This document shows, one piece after another, positions 19,140 to 29,136 of a stretch of 64,000 nt of DNA. Position 1 is the first letter of the stretch. Each line of letters begins with the position of its first letter. The notes under the pieces were generated by a model. That model had not been told where the DNA came from and searched no databases. It saw only the letters and a program-made list of their open reading frames with translations. Source of the stretch: Galeruca laticollis (Eukaryota > Arthropoda > Insecta > Coleoptera > Chrysomelidae); contig OY998175.1 in NCBI GenBank assembly GCA_963921935.1, positions 175,247,262 through 175,311,261 of the forward strand, given 5' to 3'. A program made the translations under genes and the position numbers.

Positions 19140-19810
19140 GTACTTGACGTTTTTCTTTTTTCGATGGTCTTTTAAGTGACTCTTCAACCGAGTGTTCAAC
19201 TAGTTGATTCTTAGGAATCCTACTTTGATTTAGGGACTCTTTCTCTAACTCTTCTCTAATTTCTTCATTATTTGGTATTGCTGCAATTTTAAAATTTTAG
19301 TGGATATAACCAAATTTAAAAAATCACGTAATTCATACCTAATCATATTTCATGAATATAGAATATGACTACCACCCAACCTGTAACATCTAGTAATGGT
19401 TCTTCAGTATCTCATAAAGGTTTAATAGGATACCCTATGTTTCTTGTTTCTTTTGTGATCATTCTATTCTTTCTTGTCTTTGCTTTAACTTGACACTTCT
19501 ATCGGTGAATGTCTGAAATTGGTAAAAATTATAACAAAAAACATATGTAATTACTGCTTTTATGGATAATACTAATAAAAAAAGAAAATCAAGTATTGTA
19601 CATACCCTTTTCTATTCTGCTGAATCCTTAATAGAACCACCTAAACTATTTAATTTGTCTGAAAGCTGTTTCCCTATGTTTTTAATAATAACAGGGCTTA
19701 TAGCATCAAATTTGTTATTCCTAAAAGGTTCATTTTTGTATTCAATTCATTCAAATACATTGTGCCTATATTGTCTTGGTGTTTTAACTTTGTCTTTATC
19801 CATAATAGAA
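19140..19810 (-). pseudogene. Myb/SANT-like DNA-binding protein remnant
   Basis: Minus-strand translation gives KFDAISPVIIKNIGKQLSDK and LNSLGGSIKDSAEQKRV, then further pieces (TDRSVKLKQRQE) after stops. This resembles the Myb/SANT-like domain (WEEI-LNSLGG-VEQWKRV pattern) of the accessory gene of Harbinger transposons, although the key tryptophans are mostly lost. It faces the transposase remnant at 17520..17916 tail to tail. Assignment is by pattern only. Confidence 0.5.
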
Positions 19811-19823
19811 ATTACGTGAGTAA

Positions 19824-21254
19824 GGCCCGCTTGCACCAGTACCCCTTAAAAGGAGTACTTAACTAAGCGTCTCTTAAAGATAATGGACGCTTAAATTTAT
19901 TGCCAGCTGCATGACTGACACTTACCAGAATCTTAAGTAAGGGGCCCTTAAAATTTTCTATCTAGTGATATTTCAGTTTCTCATTTGTGTGCAACCTCAC
20001 CCTAGTTCAATAAAAACAATTCATTGGCTGGCCTGTGGCCGATGGTTGTTGTAATTAACTTATCTTTAAGTCTTAAGTAAATTTTTTAGCATTATTATTG
20101 ATAATGATAAGGATTGTCGAAAAAAAGGTAAGTTTATATACAACACTTTCTTTGTATGGTATGTATTTACTTCTTATACGAATTTGATATTTTGATATGG
20201 ACTCCATTAATAACAATGAAAAAATGTTTATTATTAATTGTTGGTGCGATGTGAAGGAAATGTTGCTGATAGTATGAATACGGTAAATGTTAGCCAAGCA
20301 GGTGGCGGTAAACGACAAAGGGCACCCAACTTCTCAAGAGAAGAAAAAAAGTTTGTTGCTAACTTTAGTATATGATTTAAGACATGAAATTGAAGTTAAA
20401 GATTGATGGCATTACCATGAAGGAAAAAAAAGCTTGGTATTCAGTAATGAATTCATTCTATTCTCAAAATCCATCGAAAACTTATAGAATGGTGAAATAA
20501 TTAAAGAAGTTTTACGAAAATCAAAACAAGCACAGCAAAAAACTTCTACAAGTAAAACTTGGGGAGGCCAAGAAATTGTACTAAACCAAATGATCTTACA
20601 GATTTGACTCTAGCAGTAATGAATCCCAAGACTGTGGAGAGATTAAAAAATAAATTGTGTGGAGTGAGAAGATGATGAAGAGTCCAAAACAGAGTACGAG
20701 AATATTTTGCTTCTATCTGAAGATGAAGCTTCAGGGGTACACAGTACTCTTACCATTTTGAAACAATTTCTCAATTTTATTTCTTTAGAAGATATGTGAT
20801 CAACTTAATTGGTCATTTTCGCATCTGCAGACCCTGGTTAAAGAGAAATTAAGAAATATCAAAGCAACTCCTATTGTGGCAGCAGCTGCTGAAGCATCGA
20901 TTCCTACAAGCTCTGCAACGAAAAAGCAAAATAATACCCCTTCATCTTGGACGAACAGAAGAAGGCCAATTACTGAGCAGCTCCATTCAAGTGAATTAAG
21001 TGAGCAGTATGGAGAACTCGCAAATAAATCCATTATCAAAATTATTAGTCCAAGTGATTGAAAAATGACAGTTTAACAATTATTGTAGGTTAAAATCCCA
21101 CCCTTAAATATACAAGTGGTCATTACAGGAGCACTTAAATTTAAGGCTACCTTTAGCCATTTAAGTGTCACTTAGCAGCTGGTGCAACGTAATTTAAGTT
21201 AAGGGTTCATTTTATGGCACACTTAGCACTAAGTGTTATTGATGCAAATGGGTC
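19824..21254 (+). mobile_element. Harbinger-like element carrying only the Myb/SANT gene
   Basis: The left end ggcccgcttgcaccagta and the right end, read inward gacccatttgcatcaata, are imperfect inverted repeats. Flanks are TAA at 19821-19823 and TAG at 21255-21257, compatible with a degraded 3-bp TWA duplication. The subterminal regions are rich in ttaag/cttaa motifs on both sides. The 1431-bp interior holds a decayed Myb/SANT-like gene and no transposase, so the element must have relied on a partner. Confidence 0.72.
20278..21061 (+). pseudogene. Myb/SANT-like DNA-binding gene (Harbinger ORF2), broken
   Basis: Translation gives RQRAPNFSREEKK, then after a shift LLTLVYDLRHEIEVK, ITMKEKKAWYSVMNSFYSQN and LKKFYENQNKHSKK. 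These are the helices of a Myb/SANT-like domain with its aromatic positions. The C-terminal block 20876..21061 ends with RRPITEQLHSSELSEQYGEL, familiar from insect copies of this gene. At least two frameshifts and one stop disrupt it. In the family the protein helps the transposase enter the nucleus and bind the ends. Confidence 0.7.
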
Positions 21255-22248
21255 TAGTGAATAAAAAGCTTATTTAACCAAACATCTATAAACAAATAAA
21301 TCGGTAATCTTTTGCTACCTAGCACAGTCTGTCAAAAATATACCAACCCTTATAAAATTGTAAAAATATTATCGTTATGTTTTGTCTTTAGATTTTAACG
21401 CAACGATATTACAGAATCTACTCTGAAAAATTTTCCTTAACATAATAATCGTTACCGTAACGACAAGTTACAGAACAGACTTGTTTTTTTGCACTAAATA
21501 CACTTCATTAAAATGTTCCAAATGAGTAAATTATTATTATTTGTGTATGCCTCTTCAATTTGGGGTTGTAGAATTCATTTTTATAGAAGAAATTGATAAA
21601 CATATTTGAAAAGCTTGTTTATATTTATTTTTGACATTACAAAATGACAAGTGACATTTGTATTGTGACGTCAACTGACGCTGATGTGAGGGACGATATA
21701 ATTCGATGATTTTAGGAACGGTGCTCGAGAAATATCATTTTTAGGAACTATTCGCAAATAGAGCATTCACAGCCTTGCCTATGCATGACGTTAGGAACGA
21801 CGTCAAGAATAACGAGATTCAGGATATCAGGGTGAATGAAATTTAATCATCGATCACCACACCAGCAATAAATGAATCACCGGTAGGGACATTGAATTTT
21901 TTAGTGAAATGTCGAAACCACACATGAAAAACCTTAAACTTTAGAAATATTTTTACAAAAGTTACAACTTTTATTTTTTAGAACTGAATATCTTTTCAAT
22001 AAATACATGGAAAATTATCATTGATGCTGCAAATGGAAGATCATATATGAATTATATGGCAAATATATGCATACTTTGTCTGTAGATAATATACTTTTTA
22101 ATTAATTAAAAAAAATAGAATTGCGGGGAGGGAAAAGACGAAACTTTCGGTATAAGAGTGTCTGTCGTCTAGCGCAAAAATATTTAAAAGAGGGCGGAGT
22201 CGAGACGTGACATGGCGCGAGTGACGAGCAGTCACTCTTGATATATAT
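21255..22248. other. Intergenic DNA without recognised features
   Basis: Contains a palindromic gacgtc cluster near 21665-21810 (tgacgtcaactgacg, gacgttaggaacgacgtc) that looks repeat-derived. No gene was found. Confidence 0.35.
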
Positions 22249-22718
22249 GGTGCGTCCTTTTTGACTGAGATCTCAGATCACTTCAGTTAAGGTGATCTGA
22301 GATAAAGTGATGTGAGTAAGCACCAAAAAGAACGACATCTCAATTGAAGCGCGCGAGTTGTCGATAGATTTAAACTATACGACAGATTCGTATCAGCATC
22401 TAATAATGTTAATTAATGTATCCATAATTTGTAACAAAAGAAAAATAGATTATGTGTGTTTATTATTTATATGTCAAAGGTTAAAACCTTAGATAACCTT
22501 GGTTAAAACTACATATAAACCAAGCAAATCAAATATTTCTTCATCCCCTCCACTTTAATTCCGACTCAATTCCAACTGATACCCCCTTACAACACATTCA
22601 GCATCGGTGAAGGGGGAGGAAAAATCTCAGCTCACCTAAAGTGAGTAAAACCAAAAGAACGCTCACATTAATGATATGAGCTGAGATTAACTGAGATCTC
22701 AGTCAAAAAGAACGCACC
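22249..22718. mobile_element. 470-bp MITE with ggtgcgt(c/t)ctttttgactgag ends
   Basis: Left ggtgcgtcctttttgactga and right (read inward) ggtgcgttctttttgactga are inverted repeats differing at one position, continuing gatctcag. Related gatctcag/agtgatgtgag motifs recur inside. No protein is encoded. The flanks are TA-rich, so the target duplication is ambiguous. Confidence 0.82.
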
Positions 22719-22804
22719 TAATAATAATATTTTATGATTTCAAAGTGCACTAATAAAAAAAATAGCGTAAAGTATTCGTGGATACCTGGTCTTTCAAACA
22801 CTTG

Positions 22805-22845
22805 CTCTATTTCGAGCACTTTCGCTGCGCCGTCGTGCTCGAAAA
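22805..22845. repeat. Small palindrome around tcgagcac...gtgctcga
   Basis: atttcgagcac and gtgctcgaaaat enclose a GC-rich loop (tttcgctgcgccgtc). It lies in a short GC-rich island at 22790..22865. Possibly the core of a small mobile element; borders not found. Confidence 0.5.
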
Positions 22846-23626
22846 TCGCGCGAGTTTGTAACACCTCCTTATCCACTGATACTTTAATATACTATTCTTT
22901 TTAGTAGAGTAAAACGTGGAACATTAAAATGATTTGCTGTACCGTCCCAGAACCATGTCATGTGGTACATCACTAGCAGCAGAGATAGATAAAATGGATG
23001 ATGAAATCTATTTGAAATGAAAATATAAAATGGATTTCAATAAATTCATTTAAGGCACAAGATACAAAATAGTTTTGAAAAAGTTATTCAAGATAGAAAA
23101 TGAAGATAGGTATTTCAATTAGATTAATAAAATGAATTGCTCTTTAAATTGAGAAGGTCCATCATGCAGAGCTCTTCGACAAAAAAACACAGATTATGAG
23201 GGCCAAAAAACATCAGAAGCCTTTCTAAATTTATTTTTATACAAATGTTTACTTGAAAAATATCTAAAAAGACCGTTTTAATAATAAACACAAACATAAA
23301 CAATAGTGTAATAGTAATTGACAGAAGTCATTCCCGACGATGATATTTAGGTAATATCGAAAGGATGGTCAATTTTTTAGAATTTTCAACATTATTCAAT
23401 AAACTGTGGAGTTAACTAGAAACAGTAAGTGCGCTGCGATCTTAACCAGAGTTGTATATTGACTGTTAAACCTACTGGCCATTGGTATGGTTTAGCTGGA
23501 TTTATAATTTGACGGGGTCTATGCATTCGTTTTCCGATTACACGATTCCAAAAAAAAGTGTATTTCGTATGATAATTTGTTGCATGTCCCATTCATACGA
23601 CCTATTGGATCCGAACGTGGAAGTAA

Positions 23627-24166
23627 AGGCCCATCCCCAATCAATTTAGTGGCGAAGTGACACTTCGGCACGCGTACTAGGACAATAATAATTAATCGTA
23701 AGTATCCTCAATTCAATTTCGTGCTGACATGCGCGCCGACTTAAAAGTGCAAGCTTGCAAGTCGCAAGCTTTTTCAGTGCGTGCTGAATTGTGACATGCG
23801 CATGTTATCGCGGAAAAAATTATTTAGGTAACCTAACTCTTTTGAATTTGATTATTTTTGTAAACGAACATACATTATTTTCTTATTGCGTTATTATATT
23901 AATTTGTTGTCTTTGATAAGTAGTTGGTACCTAAGTATGGAGCGGAGTTATTTTTATCATCCATTTTTACTACTTTTGTTTACAGGAATATTCACAGGTT
24001 AAATTCCACAATTTTTTAATTACCTTAATAATAATAATAACAAAGAAAATGTGCATGTGCGATCACATTCAGGCTGACTGAATTGACAAGATTGAGGATG
24101 GGTATTCGTTTTGCAGCACGCGTGCCGAATTGCCACTTCGATAGCAGATTGATTGAGGATGCACCT
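23627..24166. mobile_element. 540-bp MITE with TAA target duplication
   Basis: Left aggcccatccccaatcaat and right (read inward) aggtgcatcctcaatcaat are inverted repeats. TAA flanks both sides (23624-23626 and 24167-24169). Further inverted similarity around cttcggcacgcgt extends the arms to about 50 bp. The 3-bp TWA duplication points to a Harbinger-derived element. Non-coding. Confidence 0.8.
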
Positions 24167-24353
24167 TAAAAGAGGACAAGATCATAACCTCAAAAACCCA
24201 ATTTCTTCTGTAATCTGTGACCAGTGAAATTTATGTTTTTATATTTCAATGCCTGTGACCCGATTTTAATGTTTTTTGTAGTTCCGAACCATTAATTATC
24301 AAAAATATCATAAAGTTAGGTTATCGGACAAAAGTTGAAATAAATTCAACTTA

Positions 24354-24679
24354 AGCCGGTGTCCCATGCATCCGATTTCCGACGTTCTGATATATTTTTA
24401 TACGATAATATTTTGCATGTCCCATCAGTACATGAATTCGGATCCGATGAAAGATAATGAATCTAAATTTTGTGAACTGTTTACTATTATCCCAAAATCT
24501 TAAATCACATCACAATATTTCTAGAAGCTACTGATAATCCCACGACTTTATTGGTATTCAAATGCGCGTAGAAAAAAGTTTAAATATAGAAAACCATATA
24601 AAATCTTCCGAAATCGGAAAAAGTTGAAATTAATTTAACTTTGAACGACATCGGGAATCGGATGCATGGGACACCGGCT
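24354..24679. mobile_element. 326-bp MITE with TTA target duplication
   Basis: The ends agccggtgtcccatgcatcc are inverted and identical, continuing gatt(t/c)ccga. TTA flanks both sides (24351-24353 and 24680-24682). Non-coding. TWA duplication again suggests Harbinger mobilisation. Confidence 0.85.
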
Positions 24680-24820
24680 TTATCCGACGTCGTACGACTA
24701 CAGTATTATCTGTGATCTGTGCGTACCGCTTCTTAAAATTATTCGGATGAAAATTGGCGCCAAAAATTTCATCCAATAGGAAATCAGTCGGATCATCGGT
24801 AAACGAATGCATGCGACGCC

Positions 24821-26115
24821 ACTAGCGTCTAGCAAGCTGCATGTCACAGATGATCCTGACCAATCAAAAACGACCGAAGTTAGGATCCGTTGACGTAAAA
24901 ATTTAAAAATAATAGCAGCTTTCTATTGACAAAAATATTAAATTATTTCAATTCAAAAGCATTGTAATTGATTGTTACTAGCCAATTAACCGAGAGTATT
25001 TGATTTTTGGCCACATTTGCTACTCTGAGAAAAAAGAAAAACATTTTTCCAGTTAAATTAACTAAAAAAATATGTTAAATTGAAATAAAAATATTCTTTG
25101 ACGGAATAACGAACTATTTTGGAATTTTAATTTACTCATTTAAGTTTGAGTTTTCAAAAAACGTGAACTAATATGGATATTTCATTTTTCAAATTAAAAT
25201 ATAAATCGTAAGTAGGAACAATAATAATTCGTTGTATCCATCAATTTCCTATTATTGGTATATTAACGAGAGTTGATATAGTAACAAAAAAAATCATTAG
25301 ACGTTATATACGACTATTGCGGATTATCTGGTTAACTGAGATTTAAAACAATGCATTAGTTTTAAGTCTAATTCTCACGTTGATCAAAGTAAAAACTAGG
25401 AAAATACCGTTGACCGCTGTATCTGTTGTCTTATGGAAATATGAATATTGAACAAATCAAACACAAACTACTTAAGACTATTGGTTTGTCTTATAAATAA
25501 TTATAATTTATTTATACATTTTTTGATGAAAACTTTGAAGCTATTTTTTCTACTTCTTCATGACTGGGCTTACAAACACCATTTTTTAATATATTTTTCT
25601 TCTTTTTAGTAACAGAACAACCTCGTCTGAATCTTTGTTCTTTTATTATGTGGCTCCGGAAATTGATCGAGAAAAAGAAACGTTGAATTATTTTTGTTCC
25701 TACTTAACAATTTATATTTTAATTTCAAAAAACAAATACATATATTGGTACAAGTTTTTTGAAAACTCAACATGAATAAATTAACATCCCAAAAAATATC
25801 CTTAAACCGTTAAACAATAATTTTATTTAAATTCAACAGATCTTCTTAAATTGAAATAACTGCAAATATTCTCTCAACTTTTATTTTTCTCAGTGTAGCA
25901 AAGTAGTTATGATTTAATAAATGCGTCCGAATAGCAAATAATCTCAGTTAATTGTCTAGTAAGAACCAATTACAATGCGTTTTAATTGAAATAATTTAAT
26001 ATTTTCGTGAAAAGATAGCAGCTATTATTTTTAAACTTCGCGCCAACGGATCCTAACCTCGGTCGTTTTTGATTGGTCAGGATCATCTGTGACCTGCAGC
26101 TCGCTTGACGCTAGT
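24821..26115. mobile_element. 1.3-kb foldback element with long arms and 9-bp duplication (MULE-like)
   Basis: Begins actagcgtc and ends gacgctagt, flanked by tgcgacgcc (24812-24820) and tgcgacgct (26116-26124). The first 75 bp of the arms are close to identical inverted (for example cagatgatcctgaccaatca). Weaker inverted similarity continues to about 25230 and back from about 25690, giving arms near 400 bp. Long arms plus a 9-bp duplication are typical of Mutator-like elements. There is no transposase gene. It ends about 220 bp upstream of the Ric8 start codon. Confidence 0.8.
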
Positions 26116-26301
26116 TGCGACGCTGCTTACTCGTATATTCAGAACAGCCGCTCTTACAAAATTGACTAAATTCTAAACGTACATAACCACAATTAATCTT
26201 ACTTTTTAAACTGTTGGTACAATATTTGACGTAATTTTATTTATTTTTCATTTGAAAATAAATAAATAAATGTATAAATATCTGAAATTCTCTATATATA
26301 G

Positions 26302-26306
26302 TCAGT
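26302..26306 (+). promoter_or_regulatory. Candidate initiator (TCAGT) of Ric8
   Basis: An arthropod-style TCAGT initiator motif 28 bases before the Ric8 ATG. The upstream tatata at 26294 is too close to act as a canonical TATA box. Position only; no direct evidence of transcription start. Confidence 0.3.
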
Positions 26307-26333
26307 AGAATTCTAAATTCAGCAAAGAAAATA

Positions 26334-26411
26334 ATGAATTTTAATCTTGATGATATCTTATTAGCAAATAAAGATAATTGGAATACTGTTTTGGAAACAT
26401 TCGTGAATAAT
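26334..26411 (+). CDS. ric8a: Ric8 exon 1
   Basis: 26 codons from the ATG (MNFNLDDILLANKDNW...) to AATAAT, then donor gtaaga. Phase 0. Confidence 0.88.
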
Positions 26412-29074
26412 GTAAGATTACATTTTATAGTCTACAAATTATTAATGATTATACAAAATATACACAAATTTTAACAGCAGTCCTAGAATGATTTTCAAGT
26501 TAAAATACGTTTCCGACTTAAACATAAATAACACCCAATTTTCACATATATTTATTAGGTAGCTGTATCTATATCTGATTTGTTATAATATCTAATAAAC
26601 AATTAATTTTTGCATGTATTTAATTACCATATTGAAAAATAATGCATCTGTCTTAAAGATAGTACAAAGATGTTTAAAAATTGCTAGTTATTATAGCAGT
26701 TTAAGAACTTTTATTTTAGGCTTTAACTACATTTTCATTTCCTGAACTAAGTGATGACACTAAAAGGAGAAATGTTTGGGATGCTATATATAACATTGCT
26801 AACTGTTCTGAAGATCCAAATGTAATTAAGAATTGTTTTATTGCAGTGAGAATACTGAGGTAAAATACTGATATTTTATAAATGTATTATATTGCATTAC
26901 ACTTTAAATTTTAGCCGAGAAACTAACCAACTATTTGAATTAATAAATGATAAATGGATGGACTTAATAAAAAAACATTCCGGCTTAAATGATGAAAAAT
27001 TTGAGTTCAATAATGATAAAACATTGATCTGCGTTGAAGTTATGAAAAGTTTGTCAAACATATTGTTTAATTCACGACAGTTAGCCTCTAAAACAGTTAA
27101 AAATGGTATTTTAGGAGGCTTGACAAGTAGGATTAAACAGTTCAAGTAAGATATAGTATTTTTTTAAGCTTACTATTTGGTATAGCTTATTATTTGCCAA
27201 AATTATTTCTTTTAAGTAAAATGATATTGTCTAATATTTATCACCACATTTTTTTTCTTCCAGTTTCTGTCGTAAGATATTATATTAGGTACCAAGGCCA
27301 GAAAGTTGGATTTCCCGGCAGAAGCAAAGTCTATGCTTTATATCACGCGTACCAGGGCATCCAACTGTCTGGTCCGGTATCATATACTATTTTTCATTAT
27401 CCCGTAGCCAAAATTCCTGTCTTCCCGACCGCATTTAGTTCAGGGAACAGTGCTTTTTGCGACTGCAACCTACTTTTGATCCAGGACCAGAAAGTTGGAT
27501 GCTCTGGAATGCATGATATGAAGGCAGAGGTAAAACCATGGCTTTATATCTCGCATATCAGGGCATTAAACTTTCTTGCCGTATCTTATGTGTCGGTCAC
27601 AAAAACCAATGTATTCAGTGAAAAATGCGGCCGAGATGTCCGCACTTTCAGCTAGGGGATAAACAAATAATAATAATGTATTATCACTGCCAGTGCATAC
27701 CTAACTAATATTTGGCTTGAGTAGTAACAATTCTTTTTTATTTTTTGGCCTTCCAAATTCCATTCACCATCCTTCAAATTATCTTTGCAGGATTTTTATC
27801 ATCCATGTTGCTATTCTGTTTTGTCCAGTTTTGTTGAATGTCCATACATCACTGCTATACTGCCGTGCTAAATGGAAATGCAGTATCTACTTATGGAGCG
27901 AAACTGAGTAATCAGGTGTTTTAGTTTTTTCCTTGTACCCTAACTACTAATATTTTTTTAGTGATAAAAAATATCTTCATAAATTATTCAATGTCAAAAT
28001 TTTAAAGAGAGACGAAATTTGGTAATTTTTTTTATCTAATAGCTGAAAACCACTTACTGCATTTTAATTTAAGTAATAAGTATTATTGGCAAATAAGATT
28101 CTCAAAGCAAGTTGTGGTATCTGCAATTCGGTGTTATTGTAATAATTGTAAATGCAATTAAGGTAAATAAATAAAATAAAAAATAAGCATTGTTATCAAA
28201 TGTACATATTTTATATTAGTTTGTAATTTATATTGTAAATTCAGGTGTAGTAAATAATCAAAACCCATTGTTAAAATTTTATTAAAAATGTATATCAAAA
28301 TATTAGTCTATGTTAGTAGACTAAAGAAAATATTGTAATTCTAGTAGACAAATTTTTCCAACATTTTTTCCATTTTTTGCAGCAACTCATCCAATTGTTA
28401 TAGAATACCTTCTTCTTTTTCTTTCGGAAAACCCTGCGGTTGATCTAAGCACTCCACGCTTTTGAGTATTCTCCTTTTTCATTGCCCTTTTAAAAAAAAG
28501 TCCATTTTCTAGTTTCCTCATTGGTAATATTTATAGTTTAATACATACTGACCACGTTTGACAATAACTTGGGCAATGTCAGATAAATAGGGACGATTGT
28601 ACTTTTTTAATTATTATTAGGATTTGAGGTTTTTCCAATTATAAAAATCAGTGATGAAACCTGTATTTAAAGATTCTTCAAGGGAGTGTAAATTTTATGT
28701 AGTTCGTGTAACCCATAACTTGAACAACAGTCAGGATTCAAGTAAATTAATTAATCAGATATTTTAACTGTAATCCTATTATAGGGCCAGTTTATTCACA
28801 TGCAAATAAATTTAATTGACAGGTAATTAACTTGTTACCTTATCATAGTAATAACGGGACTGATACATTTACTTAAAATTGAATAAATTGGGCTTTAATC
28901 ACAAATTCAAAAAACAATTTTTAATTACTTCGTCATCTCTGTATAATTAATAACTGGTTCTCCCAAACAATGAATCTCTGATTTGTCGTTTTGTGCAGCT
29001 AATGCTAATATTAATTTGGTTCGATTACCTAACATGATGCAAAATTTTAATATCTGTGTATCTCATAAGATATA

Positions 29075-29136
<62 letters not shown>

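Larger units (their letters stand above)
23514..24820. mobile_element. Outer inverted-repeat element containing two younger MITEs
   Basis: The left border ggggtctatgcattcgtttt and the right border, read inward ggcgtcgcatgcattcgttt, followed by ccgat, look like diverged terminal inverted repeats. Inside lie two complete smaller elements (23627..24166 and 24354..24679), and the foldback element at 24821 interrupts the right edge. The internal phrase ttgcatgtcccat occurs both in the outer element and in the nested 24354 element, so the two belong to related families. Confidence 0.5.

Noticed and set aside
26897..27145. Minus-strand 82-codon frame
   Set aside because: Antisense shadow of Ric8 exon 3.
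28345..28535. Lysine-rich minus-strand coiled-coil fragment, possibly Myb/SANT-associated
   Set aside because: Too short and interrupted by stops; the resemblance is only compositional.
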